DNA of 64,000 bases from contig NZ_JAMXMB010000006.1 in assembly GCF_024055635.1 (NCBI RefSeq), forward strand, positions 62,001 to 126,000. Direction: 5' to 3'. The DNA is from Microbacterium yannicii. Its GTDB lineage: Bacteria; Actinomycetota; Actinomycetes; Actinomycetales; Microbacteriaceae. This document shows positions 52,608 through 61,974 of the stretch, piece by piece (position 1 is the stretch's first letter; each line of letters opens with the position of its first letter). Under the pieces are notes generated by a model. That model worked only from the letters and a program-made list of their open reading frames with translations. It made no database searches and was not told where the DNA came from. The position numbers and the translations under genes were made by a program.

Positions 52608-53528
52608 GTGGAGTCGCGGAGCCTTCCCGTTCCCGACGGGCTCGACGGCACGCGCGTCGACGCCGCACTCGCGAAGATGCTGGGGTTCTCACGCACCTTC
52701 GCGGCAGACGTGGCCGATGCCGGCGGCGTGTCGATGGACGGGCGGACGCTCGCGAAGTCCGACAAGCTCCGCGGCGGAGCCTGGCTCGACGTGGCATGGA
52801 TCCCCAAGGAGGAGCCGCGCGTCATCCCCGTCGAGGTGCCCGACCTCGGTGTCGTCTATGACGACGACGACATCGTCGTGGTCGACAAGCCCAGCGGTGT
52901 CGCCGCTCATCCGTCGCTCGGGTGGGAGGGGCCGACCGTGCTCGGCGCGCTGGCCGCCGGCGGGTATCGCATCGCGACGACCGGCGCGGCGGAGCGTCAG
53001 GGCGTGGTGCACCGCCTCGACGTCGGCACGAGCGGGCTCATGGTGGTCGCCAAGACCGAGTCGGCCTACGTCGCCCTGAAGCGCGCGTTCAAGGAGCGTG
53101 AGGTCGAGAAGATCTACCACGCCGTCGTGCAGGGGCATCCGGACCCGCTGGCCGGCACGATCGACGCGCCCATCGGGCGGCATCCTGCGCACTCCTGGAA
53201 ATTCGCCGTCACCCCTGACGGCAAGGACTCCGTCACGCACTACGAGACGCTCGAGGCCTTTCCCGGCGCCTCGCTGCTCGAGATCCATCTCGAGACCGGC
53301 CGCACCCACCAGATCCGCGTGCACATGGCCGCGCACCGGCATCCGTGCGTGGGCGACCCGCTCTACGGGGCCGACCCCACGGTGTCGGCGCGGCTCGGCC
53401 TCACCCGCCAGTGGCTGCACGCGCACGAGCTGTCGTTCGCGCACCCGTCAACGGGGGACTGGGTCACCTTCACGTCGCCCTATCCCGCCGATCTCGCCCA
53501 CGCGCTCGAAGTGCTGCGCGGCGACTGA
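52608..53528 (+). CDS. RluA/RluD-family 23S rRNA pseudouridine synthase
   Basis: Pseudouridine synthase of 306 residues with an N-terminal S4 RNA-binding domain ([29 protein letters not shown]) and the catalytic domain: [13 protein letters not shown], the active-site Asp in [28 protein letters not shown] and [23 protein letters not shown]. The lspA-rluA order is very common in bacteria. GTG 52608. The rRNA position (RluD-like helix 69 or other) cannot be assigned by eye. Confidence 0.94.
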   Translation: MESRSLPVPDGLDGTRVDAALAKMLGFSRTFAADVADAGGVSMDGRTLAKSDKLRGGAWLDVAWIPKEEPRVIPVEVPDLGVVYDDDDIVVVDKPSGVAAHPSLGWEGPTVLGALAAGGYRIATTGAAERQGVVHRLDVGTSGLMVVAKTESAYVALKRAFKEREVEKIYHAVVQGHPDPLAGTIDAPIGRHPAHSWKFAVTPDGKDSVTHYETLEAFPGASLLEIHLETGRTHQIRVHMAAHRHPCVGDPLYGADPTVSARLGLTRQWLHAHELSFAHPSTGDWVTFTSPYPADLAHALEVLRGD

Positions 53529-53567
53529 CCGCTGCTCTCGCCGCCGTCGGCATCCGGGCCGCTGAGA

Positions 53568-54044
53568 TCAGCGGCCGCCCTCGAACCGGGCGACGGCCTC
53601 GTCGCGGAGCGCGTACTCGATGCGCCGACGCATGTCGGGCAGCTCGAGCTCCGGGAGCGAGCGGGCGTCGTACCAGCCGACCTCGGTCATCTCCCCGTCG
53701 GCCGGGTACGGCTCGCCCGACACCCAGCTGCAGCGGAAGACGAGGTCGAGGTAGTCGGACTGGTCGCCGTTCGGGTAGGTCACGCGGGGGATCTGGTGCA
53801 CCCAGGCCAGCCGCTCCACCCGGCACACGACGCCGGCCTCTTCGAGCGTCTCCCGCGCGGCGGCGTCCGCCGGCTCCTCGCCGGGGTCGACGATTCCGGT
53901 CACCGGGGTGAGATGCCCGTTGTCGCTCCGACGCCCCAGCAGAACGTTGCCGTCTCGCACGACGACAGCGGTGACGCCGACCAGCGGCAGAGGTCGCGTG
54001 CCGACGAATCGGCGCAGGTCCAGGATGAAGTCGGGTGTCGGCAT
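53568..54044 (-). CDS. Nudix hydrolase
   Basis: Hydrolase of 158 residues acting on nucleoside diphosphate-linked substrates with a divalent metal. The Nudix box GIVDPGEEPADAAARETLEEAGVV matches GX5EX7REUXEEXGU completely. Other recognisable parts are TAVVVRDGNVLLGRRSDNGHLTPVTG and QSDYLDLVFRCSWVSGEPYPADGEMTEVGWYDA. ATG 54044 has GGTGAG upstream. The substrate is not predictable. It lies after rluA on the opposite strand. Confidence 0.92.
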   Translation of the reverse strand: MPTPDFILDLRRFVGTRPLPLVGVTAVVVRDGNVLLGRRSDNGHLTPVTGIVDPGEEPADAAARETLEEAGVVCRVERLAWVHQIPRVTYPNGDQSDYLDLVFRCSWVSGEPYPADGEMTEVGWYDARSLPELELPDMRRRIEYALRDEAVARFEGGR

Positions 54045-54147
54045 GCACTCACCGTATGGGCAGGTGGGTGCGTACCGCGTCCTCGCCCGCCGAGACGCGC
54101 CCATTCGGACGGTCGCGGATGTCGGATGCCCCGGCCACACTGAGCGC

Positions 54148-54717
54148 ATGGTGATCGAGGTGCGCCCGGCCACGGTGTTCGAAGATGTGGCGGCGGTCAT
54201 CGGGCCGAAGAAGCCCGAGTCGAGCGTGTGCTTCTGCTTGAGCTACCGCATCCCGGCGAAGGAGGCGACGGCTCTGCGCGGGCCGGAGCGGGCCGATCGG
54301 GTGCGGCGCCTCATGGACGAGGAAGGACCGATCGGGGTGCTGGCGTACGACGGCGAGGAGCCGGTCGGCTGGGCCGCGGTCGCGCCGCGCACCAGCACGC
54401 ACTTCGCCACCTTCCGCAAGATCCCGCACGTCGACGACCTCGACGTGTGGTCGCTCTGGTGTTTCCGCGTGCGGCCCGGTCATCGTAAGAAGGGCGTGAT
54501 GCATGCCCTCGTCGACGGGGCCGTCGACTTCGCGCGCGAGCGGGGCGCGCCGGCGGTCGAGGGCTATCCCGTCGACAACGGCGACCAGCGGGTCGACCTC
54601 ACGATGGCGTACGTCGGCACGCGACGGCTCTTCGAACAGGCCGATTTCGTGAAGGCGGCCGACACGGACTCGGTGCTGTCGGGATTCCCGCGTGTGCTCA
54701 TGCGGCGCGAGCTCTAG
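54148..54717 (+). CDS. GNAT-family N-acetyltransferase
   Basis: Acetyltransferase of 189 residues. The acetyl-CoA binding strand-turn-helix is VWSLWCFRVRPGHRKKGVMHALVDGAVDFARERGA, with RxxGxxG/A represented by GHRKKGVMHA. Before it lies GVLAYDGEEPVGWAAVAPR. An early VCFCLSYR cysteine pair is characteristic of a subgroup of short actinobacterial GNAT proteins. Substrate unknown. ATG 54148; the divergent Nudix gene starts about 100 bp away. Confidence 0.9.
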   Translation: MVIEVRPATVFEDVAAVIGPKKPESSVCFCLSYRIPAKEATALRGPERADRVRRLMDEEGPIGVLAYDGEEPVGWAAVAPRTSTHFATFRKIPHVDDLDVWSLWCFRVRPGHRKKGVMHALVDGAVDFARERGAPAVEGYPVDNGDQRVDLTMAYVGTRRLFEQADFVKAADTDSVLSGFPRVLMRREL

Positions 54718-54726
54718 CGTGGACGC

Positions 54727-55176
54727 GTGCATCACCTCCTGCGGCGACGTCTCGAACTGGCCAACATCCTCTACCTGGACTTCCTCGACACGATCCCGCC
54801 CGAGCACCTGGGCTCGCACCTGCGCGATCTGCCGTCCGACACGATCGGGCACCAGCTCTGGTGCGTGCTCGGCGCCCGCGAGAGCTATCCGAAGGCCGCG
54901 CGCGCGGGGGAGTGGCAGGGCTTCTCGAGCCCCGTCGCGCGGGACGGATCATCGGATGCCGCGGCGGTGCGTGGCGCATTCGTCGCTACCGCCGCCGACG
55001 TCGACGAGTGGGTCGCCGGCGTCGACCCGGCGGACGAGGATTCCCTCCGCTACGTCCTGGCGCTCCTCGAGCACGAGACGATGCATCAGGGCCAGCTGAT
55101 CCTCTATCTGTACGGGCTCGGCATCGACCGGCCGCACACCTGGCAGCAGCAGTACGCGCTCGATGAGGACTTCTGA
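54727..55176 (+). CDS. DinB-like (DinB/YfiT superfamily) four-helix protein
   Basis: Protein of 149 residues with DinB-superfamily features: helix bundle, and metal-ligand candidates His in TIGHQLWCVLG and the paired His in LEHETMHQGQLILYLYGLG. DinB-like proteins often act as divalent-metal-dependent thiol transferases (for example with mycothiol), but this one is uncharacterised. It starts with GTG 10 bp after the GNAT gene stop and is probably co-transcribed with it. Confidence 0.85.
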   Translation: MHHLLRRRLELANILYLDFLDTIPPEHLGSHLRDLPSDTIGHQLWCVLGARESYPKAARAGEWQGFSSPVARDGSSDAAAVRGAFVATAADVDEWVAGVDPADEDSLRYVLALLEHETMHQGQLILYLYGLGIDRPHTWQQQYALDEDF

Positions 55177-55305
55177 GAGACCGGCTTCATCCGCGGCACC
55201 GTCGTTCGTGCCGCAACCGTGACGTTCAACGTCAAGGTCAGACGACCTCGGCCGTCGCTCTTGGCGACACCCAGCCGACCGGGCTCCGGTGTCCGTGACG
55301 ATCCA

Positions 55306-55311
55306 TAGACT
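55306..55311 (+). promoter_or_regulatory. -10 box (TAGACT) of dnaE
   Basis: TAGACT, 6 nt, GTG 55318. Upstream 55177-55305 shows no gene. Confidence 0.5.
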
Positions 55312-55317
55312 CGATGC

Positions 55318-58300
55318 GTGGCATCCGACTCCTTCGTTCATCTGCACGTCCACAGCGAGTACTCGATGCTCGACGGCGCCGCCAAGATCGGCGCCATGAC
55401 CCAGGCGGCGGCCGACTACGGCATGCCGGCGATCGCTGTCACCGACCACGGCAACACCTTCGCCGCGTTCGAGTTCTACAACGCCGCCAAGGGCGCGGGT
55501 GTGAAGCCGATCATCGGACTCGAGGCGTACGTCACGCCCGGCACGCATCGCAGCGACAAGTCGCGCGTCCAATGGGGCTCGCCCGAGCAGAAGAGCGACG
55601 ATGTGTCGGGCTCGGGCGCCTACACCCACATGACGATGTGGAGCCAGAGCACGGAGGGCATGCACAACCTCTTCCGGCTGAGCTCGCTGTCGAGCATGGA
55701 GGGGTACTACTTCAAGCCGCGCATGGACCGGGAGCTGCTGGAGACCTACGGCAAGGGGCTCATCGCGACGACAGGGTGCCCGTCCGGGGAGGTGCAGACG
55801 CGCCTGCGGCTCGGTCAGTACGATGCCGCGCGCGCGGCGGCCGCGGAGTTCCAGGACATCTTCGGCAAGGAGAACTACTTCGCCGAGATCATGGATCACG
55901 GGCTCTCGATCGAGCGCCGCGTGATGACCGACCTGATCCGCCTCTCGAAGGATCTCGGCATCCCGCTCGTCGCCACCAACGACTCGCACTACACGCACCA
56001 GCACGAGGCCGACGCGCACGCCGCCCTCCTCTGCGTGCAGTCCGGCTCGACGCTCGACGACCCGAACCGATTCAAGTTCGACGGCGACGGCTACTACATC
56101 AAGACCGCGCAGGAGATGCGCCAGATCTTCCGGGAGCACCCGGAAGCCTGCGACAACACCCTCCTCATCGCCGAGCGATGCGAGGTCGAGTTCAACACGA
56201 GCGCGAACTACATGCCGCGCTTCCCGGTGCCGGACGGCGAGACGGAAGACAGTTGGCTCGTCAAAGAGGTCGAGACGGGACTGCACTACCGCTACCCCGA
56301 CGGCATCCCCGACAAGGTTCGCAAGCAGGCCGAGTACGAGACCGGGATCATCCTCCAGATGGGCTTTCCCGGCTACTTCCTCGTCGTCGCCGACTTCATC
56401 AACTGGGCGAAGGACAACGGCATCCGAGTCGGTCCCGGCCGCGGTTCCGGCGCCGGCTCGATGGTGGCCTACGCGATGCGCATCACCGATCTCGACCCGC
56501 TCGAGCACGGCCTCATCTTCGAGCGGTTCCTGAACCCGGACCGCGTCTCGATGCCCGACTTCGATGTCGACTTCGATGACCGTCGCCGCGGCGAGGTGAT
56601 CGACTACGTCACCGAGAAGTACGGCTCCGAGCGCGTCGCGCAGATCGTGACCTACGGAACGATCAAGTCGAAGCAGGCGCTGAAGGACGCGGGGCGTGTG
56701 CTCGGCTTCCCCTTCAGCATGGGAGAGCGTCTCACGAAGGCGATGCCGCCGGCGGTGATGGGCAAGGACATGCCGTTGAACGGCATGTTCGACCCGCAGC
56801 ATCCGCGGTTCAAGGAGGCGAGCGAGTTCCGCGCCCTCATCGACACCGACCCGGACGCGAAGACGGTCTTCGACCGCGCGCTGGGGCTCGAGGGACTCAA
56901 ACGTCAGTGGGGCGTGCACGCCGCCGGCGTCATCATGTCGAGCGAACCCCTGCTCGGCATCATCCCGATCATGCGCCGTGAGCAGGACGGCCAGATCGTC
57001 ACGCAGTTCGACTACCCGTCGTGCGAGACGCTCGGGCTCATCAAGATGGACTTCCTGGGGCTGCGAAACCTCACGATCATCTCCGACGCGCTCGACAACA
57101 TCCGGATGAACCGGGGTGAAGAGCTCGACCTGGAGCACCTCGCGCTCGATGACCGGGATGCCTACGATCTGCTCACCCGCGGTGACACCCTCGGCGTGTT
57201 CCAGCTCGACGGCGGCCCGATGCGGTCACTCCTGCGCCTTCTCAAGCCCGACAACTTCGAAGACATCTCGGCTGTCATCGCGCTGTACCGACCCGGACCG
57301 ATGGGTGCCAACTCACACATCAACTACGCCCTGCGCAAGAACGGTCAGCAGGACATCACGCCGATCCACCCCGAGCTCGAAGAGCCACTGAGGGACATCC
57401 TCGACACCAGCTACGGCCTGATCATCTATCAGGAGCAGGTGATGGCGATCGCGCAGAAGGTGGCCGGCTTCTCGCTCGGTCAGGCAGACATCCTCCGCCG
57501 CGCGATGGGCAAGAAGAAGAAGTCGGAGCTCGACAAGCAGTACGAGGGCTTCTCCGGCGGCATGAAGGAGCGCGGCTTCGGCGACGACGCCATCAAGGCG
57601 CTGTGGGACATCCTGCTGCCGTTCTCCGACTACGCGTTCAACAAGGCGCACTCGGCCGCGTACGGCCTGGTGTCGTACTGGACCGCGTACCTCAAAGCCC
57701 ACTATCCCGCCGAGTACATGGCGGCGCTGCTGACCAGCGTGGGCGACTCCAAAGACAAGATGGCGGTCTACCTCAACGAGTGCCGCCGCATGGGCATCCG
57801 GGTATTGCCGCCGGACGTGGGCGAGTCGATCCGGTACTTCGCGGCAGTGGGGGAGGACATCCGATTCGGGCTCGGCGCCGTCCGCAACGTCGGCGCGAAC
57901 GTCGTCGACGGCATCGTCACCGCACGCAAGGATGCGAAGTTCGCGTCGTTCCACGACTTCCTGGTCAAGGTTCCGATGCATGTGGCCAACAAGCGCACCA
58001 TCGAATCGCTCATCAAGGCCGGTGCGTTCGACTCCATGGGCGATACCCGGCGAGCTCTGCTCGAGGTGCATGAGGACGCGACCGAAGCGGCCGTCGACCG
58101 CAAGCGCAACGAGGCGCAGGGCGCCATCGGGTTCGATTTCGACAGCCTGTACGACGCTGTCGAGGAGGTGGCGCCGCCGAAGGTGCCGCCGCGTCCGGAG
58201 TGGACGAAGAAGGACAAGCTCGCCTTCGAGCGCGAGATGCTCGGACTCTACGTCTCGGACCACCCGCTCGCGGGTCTCGAGATCCCCCTCGCCAAGCACG

Positions 58301-58836
58301 CGTCGACCAGCATCCATGATCTGCTCGCCTCGGAAGACCTCGGCGATGGAGACCAGGTGACGATCGCGGGGCTCGTGACGAGCGTGCAGCACCGCGTCGC
58401 CAAGCAGAGCGGCAACCCCTACGGCATGATCACCGTCGAGGACTTCGACGGTGAGATCACCGTGATGTTCATGGGGAAGACCTACACCGAGTTCCAGCAC
58501 ATGCTGGTGGCCGACTCCATCCTCGTGGTGCGCGGACGGGTGTCGCGACGCGACGACGGCATGAACCTGCATGCCCAGTCCGCGTTCACCCCCGATCTGG
58601 GGACGGTAGACGACTCGAGCTCGCTCGTGCTCGTCATGCCCGAGCGGCGCGCGAGCGAGGCGCTCGTCGGCGAACTGCTGCAGACCCTGACCCGCCACGC
58701 CGGCGACACCGAGGTGTCGCTCAAGCTCCACAGCGGCTCGGTGGCGAAGGTCTTCGAGGTGCCGCACACGGTGCGCATCACCCCTGACCTGTACGGCGAG
58801 CTGAAGGGTCTTCTCGGGCCGCAGTGCCTCGGGTGA
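55318..58836 (+). CDS. dnaE: DNA polymerase III alpha subunit (DnaE1)
   Basis: Replicative polymerase catalytic subunit, 1172 residues. Order: N-terminal PHP domain (FVHLHVHSEYSMLDGAAK; VTDHGNTFAAFEFYNAAKGAGVKPIIGLEAY), polymerase core (GRGSGAGSMVAYAMRITDLDP; catalytic acidic motif PDFDVDFDDRRRGEV), thumb and tandem HhH (about 830-900), and a C-terminal OB fold (VTIAGLVTSVQHRVAKQSGNPYGMITVEDFDG). The PHP site retains its metal-binding His residues, so intrinsic proofreading of the mycobacterial DnaE1 type is plausible. GTG start. Confidence 0.98.
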   Translation: MASDSFVHLHVHSEYSMLDGAAKIGAMTQAAADYGMPAIAVTDHGNTFAAFEFYNAAKGAGVKPIIGLEAYVTPGTHRSDKSRVQWGSPEQKSDDVSGSGAYTHMTMWSQSTEGMHNLFRLSSLSSMEGYYFKPRMDRELLETYGKGLIATTGCPSGEVQTRLRLGQYDAARAAAAEFQDIFGKENYFAEIMDHGLSIERRVMTDLIRLSKDLGIPLVATNDSHYTHQHEADAHAALLCVQSGSTLDDPNRFKFDGDGYYIKTAQEMRQIFREHPEACDNTLLIAERCEVEFNTSANYMPRFPVPDGETEDSWLVKEVETGLHYRYPDGIPDKVRKQAEYETGIILQMGFPGYFLVVADFINWAKDNGIRVGPGRGSGAGSMVAYAMRITDLDPLEHGLIFERFLNPDRVSMPDFDVDFDDRRRGEVIDYVTEKYGSERVAQIVTYGTIKSKQALKDAGRVLGFPFSMGERLTKAMPPAVMGKDMPLNGMFDPQHPRFKEASEFRALIDTDPDAKTVFDRALGLEGLKRQWGVHAAGVIMSSEPLLGIIPIMRREQDGQIVTQFDYPSCETLGLIKMDFLGLRNLTIISDALDNIRMNRGEELDLEHLALDDRDAYDLLTRGDTLGVFQLDGGPMRSLLRLLKPDNFEDISAVIALYRPGPMGANSHINYALRKNGQQDITPIHPELEEPLRDILDTSYGLIIYQEQVMAIAQKVAGFSLGQADILRRAMGKKKKSELDKQYEGFSGGMKERGFGDDAIKALWDILLPFSDYAFNKAHSAAYGLVSYWTAYLKAHYPAEYMAALLTSVGDSKDKMAVYLNECRRMGIRVLPPDVGESIRYFAAVGEDIRFGLGAVRNVGANVVDGIVTARKDAKFASFHDFLVKVPMHVANKRTIESLIKAGAFDSMGDTRRALLEVHEDATEAAVDRKRNEAQGAIGFDFDSLYDAVEEVAPPKVPPRPEWTKKDKLAFEREMLGLYVSDHPLAGLEIPLAKHASTSIHDLLASEDLGDGDQVTIAGLVTSVQHRVAKQSGNPYGMITVEDFDGEITVMFMGKTYTEFQHMLVADSILVVRGRVSRRDDGMNLHAQSAFTPDLGTVDDSSSLVLVMPERRASEALVGELLQTLTRHAGDTEVSLKLHSGSVAKVFEVPHTVRITPDLYGELKGLLGPQCLG

Positions 58837-58955
58837 CGTCGGATCGCATGAGTCTCGGCTGATCCGGCCGCGGCGGGCGTGGTCTCATCGCCGTCTCATA
58901 CGGCGTAGGTAATATCGGGTCGACGCGGGCCTCGGGGCCGCCGGAAAGGACGATC

Positions 58956-60101
58956 GTGACGGACGAGATTCAGGACGGGAACATCGACGAGGCGGTTGCG
59001 ACCGAAGAGCCGCCGCAGTACGGAGTGGGGCCCTTCTCGATCCGCGAGGTCGCCCTCGCGGGCACGTGGCTCGTCGCGTTCGTCGTGTCGTTCTTCCCGA
59101 TCTACGGAGACCTGGGCGAAGGCCCGTCCGTGTGGAGCAGCGGGATCGACTGGGTCCTCACCATCGGCGTGCCGACCGTGGCGGTGTTCCTCATCGTCCT
59201 GCGTCGCCTCTCGCCGCAGGGTATCCGCCGAGTCGGCTCCCTCGGAATCGACCAGTTCGCGTCGGTCGCCTTCTCGGTCGCCACCGTGCTGTGGCTGACG
59301 ATCCTCTGGACCTCGTTCGTCCGGCTCGCGAGCGGGGCCATCTTCCTTGCGACCTGGGTGGTGTGGGTCGAGTTCTTCCTCATGCTCGCCGGCGTGCTGC
59401 TGACCGTCCTGGCGCCCTTCATCGCACCGTTCGCGCAGGACTTCCGCGGGCGGCCCGAGATCCCGGCGCACCGCAGTGCTCGGCCCGTGCTGCCGGTTTC
59501 GCCTCGCCCCGCCTTCGTGCGGCCCGAGCCGGCCGCCGGCGAGGACACCCCGTACGCCGATGACACCGCGGACGCGCCCGGCGCCGCGCCCGCGTACGGC
59601 ACCGATGGTCCCTACGACACCGACGCCCCGTACGCCGCCGCGCCCGCGTCTCGCGCAGACGCGGAGGCGCTCCGCGACTCTGAGGTCGACGCCCAGGGAA
59701 CGCCTGATGCGACCGCGGACGACGCCGCGACCACCGTGATCCCGCTCGACCAGCAGGATCTCGACGACAGCCCCCAGACAGCGGCCGCCGCCGACGAGCC
59801 CGTCCCTGCCGCCGAGACGGCGGTCACGGAGCCCGCCCACGCCCGCGAGTCATTCGAGCACGTCGAGAACCCGTCCTCGACGGTCGAGCCGGCTGCGGCG
59901 ACCGCGCCGCAGCACCAGGCGTTCTGGGCGCTCGTCCCCGAGGAGCGCGACATCGTGGACGAGATCGGGATCCCGGTGTTCCGCATCGGGCCGACCGCGT
60001 GGGCCCTCGTCATCGAGGATCGCGGCGACGTCTTCGTCGTCCGCCACGAGGACGGCCGCATCGGCTACCTGCACGACGTCTCCGGCGTCACGCGCGGCTG
60101 A
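58956..60101 (+). CDS. Membrane protein with long disordered cytoplasmic tail
   Basis: Uncharacterised protein of 381 residues. Four hydrophobic spans lie in the first 160 residues (about 29-47, 65-82, 101-117 and 127-148), the first led by GPFSIREVALAGTWLVAFVVSFFP. A 150-residue low-complexity region follows, rich in Ala, Asp, Pro, with DAPYAAA-type repeats. The protein ends in a compact 50-residue segment (FWALVPEERDIVDEIGIPVFRIGPTAWALVIEDRGDVFVVRHEDGRIGYL) that looks folded and conserved. It lies between dnaE and hisD. I do not recognise a function. GAAAGGAC is close before the GTG start. Confidence 0.85.
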   Translation: MTDEIQDGNIDEAVATEEPPQYGVGPFSIREVALAGTWLVAFVVSFFPIYGDLGEGPSVWSSGIDWVLTIGVPTVAVFLIVLRRLSPQGIRRVGSLGIDQFASVAFSVATVLWLTILWTSFVRLASGAIFLATWVVWVEFFLMLAGVLLTVLAPFIAPFAQDFRGRPEIPAHRSARPVLPVSPRPAFVRPEPAAGEDTPYADDTADAPGAAPAYGTDGPYDTDAPYAAAPASRADAEALRDSEVDAQGTPDATADDAATTVIPLDQQDLDDSPQTAAAADEPVPAAETAVTEPAHARESFEHVENPSSTVEPAAATAPQHQAFWALVPEERDIVDEIGIPVFRIGPTAWALVIEDRGDVFVVRHEDGRIGYLHDVSGVTRG

Positions 60102-60119
60102 GCTCCCGCGCCCGCGCGG

Positions 60120-60125
60120 TACCGT
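60120..60125 (+). promoter_or_regulatory. -10 box (TACCGT) of hisD
   Basis: TACCGT, 6 nt, ATG 60132; leaderless arrangement. Confidence 0.4.
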
Positions 60126-60131
60126 AGACGG

Positions 60132-61433
60132 ATGCTCCGGACGATCGATCTGCGCGGGCGCACGCTCTCTCCCGCCGAACTGCTTGCGACCGTTCCCCGT
60201 GCCGTGGCGGCACGCGAGGAGGCCCTCGCGACGGCGGCGCGCATCGTCGACGACGTCGCGGTCCGCGGCGAGACGGCCCTCCGCGAGCAGGCGGAGAAGT
60301 TCGACGGTGCGACGGGTCACGACATCCGCGTTCCCGCCGCGCACCTCGACGAGGCGCTGACCGCGCTCGACCCTGCTGTGCGCGCCGCCCTCGAAGCGGC
60401 GATCGCGCGCGTGCGCCAGGCCTCCGCCGCCCAGGTGCCCGCGCCCACCGTCACCGACCTCGGGCCCGGTGCCCGCGTCACGCAGCGCTGGCAGCCGGTG
60501 CGCCGGGTCGGTCTCTACGTGCCCGGCGGCAAGGCCGTGTACCCCTCGAGCGTCGTGATGAACGTCGTGCCGGCCCAGGTCGCCGGCGTCAGCGAGATCG
60601 CTCTCGCGTCGCCGCCGCAGCGCGAGTTCGGCGGCCGCGTGCATCCCGTGATCCTCGGAGCCGCACGGCTCCTCGGCGTCACCGAGGTGTACGCGATGGG
60701 CGGGGCAGGGGCGATCGGCGCCCTCGCGCACGGCGTCGCGTCGCTCGGCCTCGAGCCGGTGGACGTCGTCACCGGCCCGGGCAACAACTTCGTCGCTGCG
60801 GCCAAGCGCGCTGTCGCCGGGCTCGTCGGGACGGATTCCGAAGCCGGCGCCACCGAGATCCTCGTCGTCGCCGACGACAGCGCCGACGCACGGCTCGTCG
60901 CCGCCGATCTCATCAGTCAGGCCGAGCACGACGAGCAGGCTTCCGCGGTGCTCGTGACCACCTCCGAGCGTCTCGCCGACGACGTGCGGGCGGCCATCGC
61001 GCCGCGCGCCGCCGCGACCCGGCACGCGGAGCGCGTCGCCGCGGCCCTCGCCGGCCCGCAGTCCGCGATCGTGCTCGTCGACGACCTCGCTGCGGCCACG
61101 CGGTTCTCCAACGCCTACGCGCCGGAGCACCTGGAGCTGCACCTCGCCGATCCCCGCCCCGAGGAGTTCGTGCACGCCGGTGCCGTGTTCGTGGGGCCGG
61201 ATTCACCTGTCAGCCTCGGCGACTACCTCGCCGGCAGCAACCACGTGCTCCCGACGGGCGGTCAGGCGCGGTATGCGGCGGGTCTGTCGGCCGCGACCTT
61301 CCTGCGCCCGCAGCAGGTCATCGAGTACGACCGCGACGCCCTCGCGGTGGTCCGCGACGCCATCGTGACGCTCGCCGAAGCCGAGGCGCTTCCCGCCCAC
61401 GGCGAGGCGATCACGGCCCGGTTCCAGGGCTGA
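60132..61433 (+). CDS. hisD: Histidinol dehydrogenase
   Basis: Zn-dependent enzyme catalysing the last two oxidations of histidine synthesis, L-histidinol to L-histidine with 2 NAD+. The 433 residues have YVPGGKAVYPSSVVMNVVPAQVAGV, DVVTGPGNNFVAAAKR, the zinc/catalytic ISQAEHDEQASAVLVT, NAYAPEHLELH and SPVSLGDYLAGSNHVLPTGGQAR. Complete. The remaining his genes are not within the window. nrdR follows after 31 bp. Confidence 0.97.
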   Translation: MLRTIDLRGRTLSPAELLATVPRAVAAREEALATAARIVDDVAVRGETALREQAEKFDGATGHDIRVPAAHLDEALTALDPAVRAALEAAIARVRQASAAQVPAPTVTDLGPGARVTQRWQPVRRVGLYVPGGKAVYPSSVVMNVVPAQVAGVSEIALASPPQREFGGRVHPVILGAARLLGVTEVYAMGGAGAIGALAHGVASLGLEPVDVVTGPGNNFVAAAKRAVAGLVGTDSEAGATEILVVADDSADARLVAADLISQAEHDEQASAVLVTTSERLADDVRAAIAPRAAATRHAERVAAALAGPQSAIVLVDDLAAATRFSNAYAPEHLELHLADPRPEEFVHAGAVFVGPDSPVSLGDYLAGSNHVLPTGGQARYAAGLSAATFLRPQQVIEYDRDALAVVRDAIVTLAEAEALPAHGEAITARFQG

Positions 61434-61464
61434 GGCCGGATTCCCGGCGTAGGCTGTCTCTGCC

Positions 61465-61956
61465 ATGCACTGCCCGTTCTGCCGCCACGCCGATTCGCGC
61501 GTCATCGACTCGCGCACCAGCGACGACGGTCTCAGCATCCGTCGCCGTCGCCAATGCCCGCAGTGCGGAGGCCGCTTCACGACGATCGAGACCGCCAGCC
61601 TCAACGTCATCAAGCGCTCCGGTGTGATCGAGCCGTTCAGCCGTGAGAAGGTCATGTCAGGCGTGCGCAAGGCCTGCCAGGGACGACCGGTGACCGAGGC
61701 CGACCTGGCAGTGCTCGCGCAGACGGTGGAGGAGAGCGTCCGCCAGACCGGTGCGTCGCAGCTCGACGCCAACGAGATCGGGCTCGCCATCCTCGGACCC
61801 CTGCGTGAGCTGGACGAGGTCGCGTACCTGCGGTTCGCCAGCGTCTATCAGGCCTTCGACTCGCTGGACGACTTCGAGTCGGCGATCGAGCAGCTGCGCG
61901 TCGACCACGGCCGTGCGCGCGCACAGGACGAGACGACCGCAGCCGCCGCGGAGTGA
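61465..61956 (+). CDS. nrdR: Ribonucleotide reductase repressor NrdR
   Basis: ATP/dATP-sensing repressor of ribonucleotide reductase genes, 163 residues. Zinc ribbon with Cys3/Cys6 and Cys31/Cys34 ([29 protein letters not shown]), then the ATP-cone ([29 protein letters not shown]). The C-terminal part ends in a short Ala/Glu tail. No nrd gene is adjacent, so it acts in trans. TAGGCT at 61450-61455 lies 9 nt upstream of the ATG. Confidence 0.97.
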   Translation: MHCPFCRHADSRVIDSRTSDDGLSIRRRRQCPQCGGRFTTIETASLNVIKRSGVIEPFSREKVMSGVRKACQGRPVTEADLAVLAQTVEESVRQTGASQLDANEIGLAILGPLRELDEVAYLRFASVYQAFDSLDDFESAIEQLRVDHGRARAQDETTAAAAE

Positions 61957-61974
61957 CCGGATAGCCTAGGAGGG

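Noticed and set aside
54949..57138. Minus-strand open frame of 729 codons opposite dnaE
   Set aside because: Shadow of dnaE and the DinB-like gene; no domain content.
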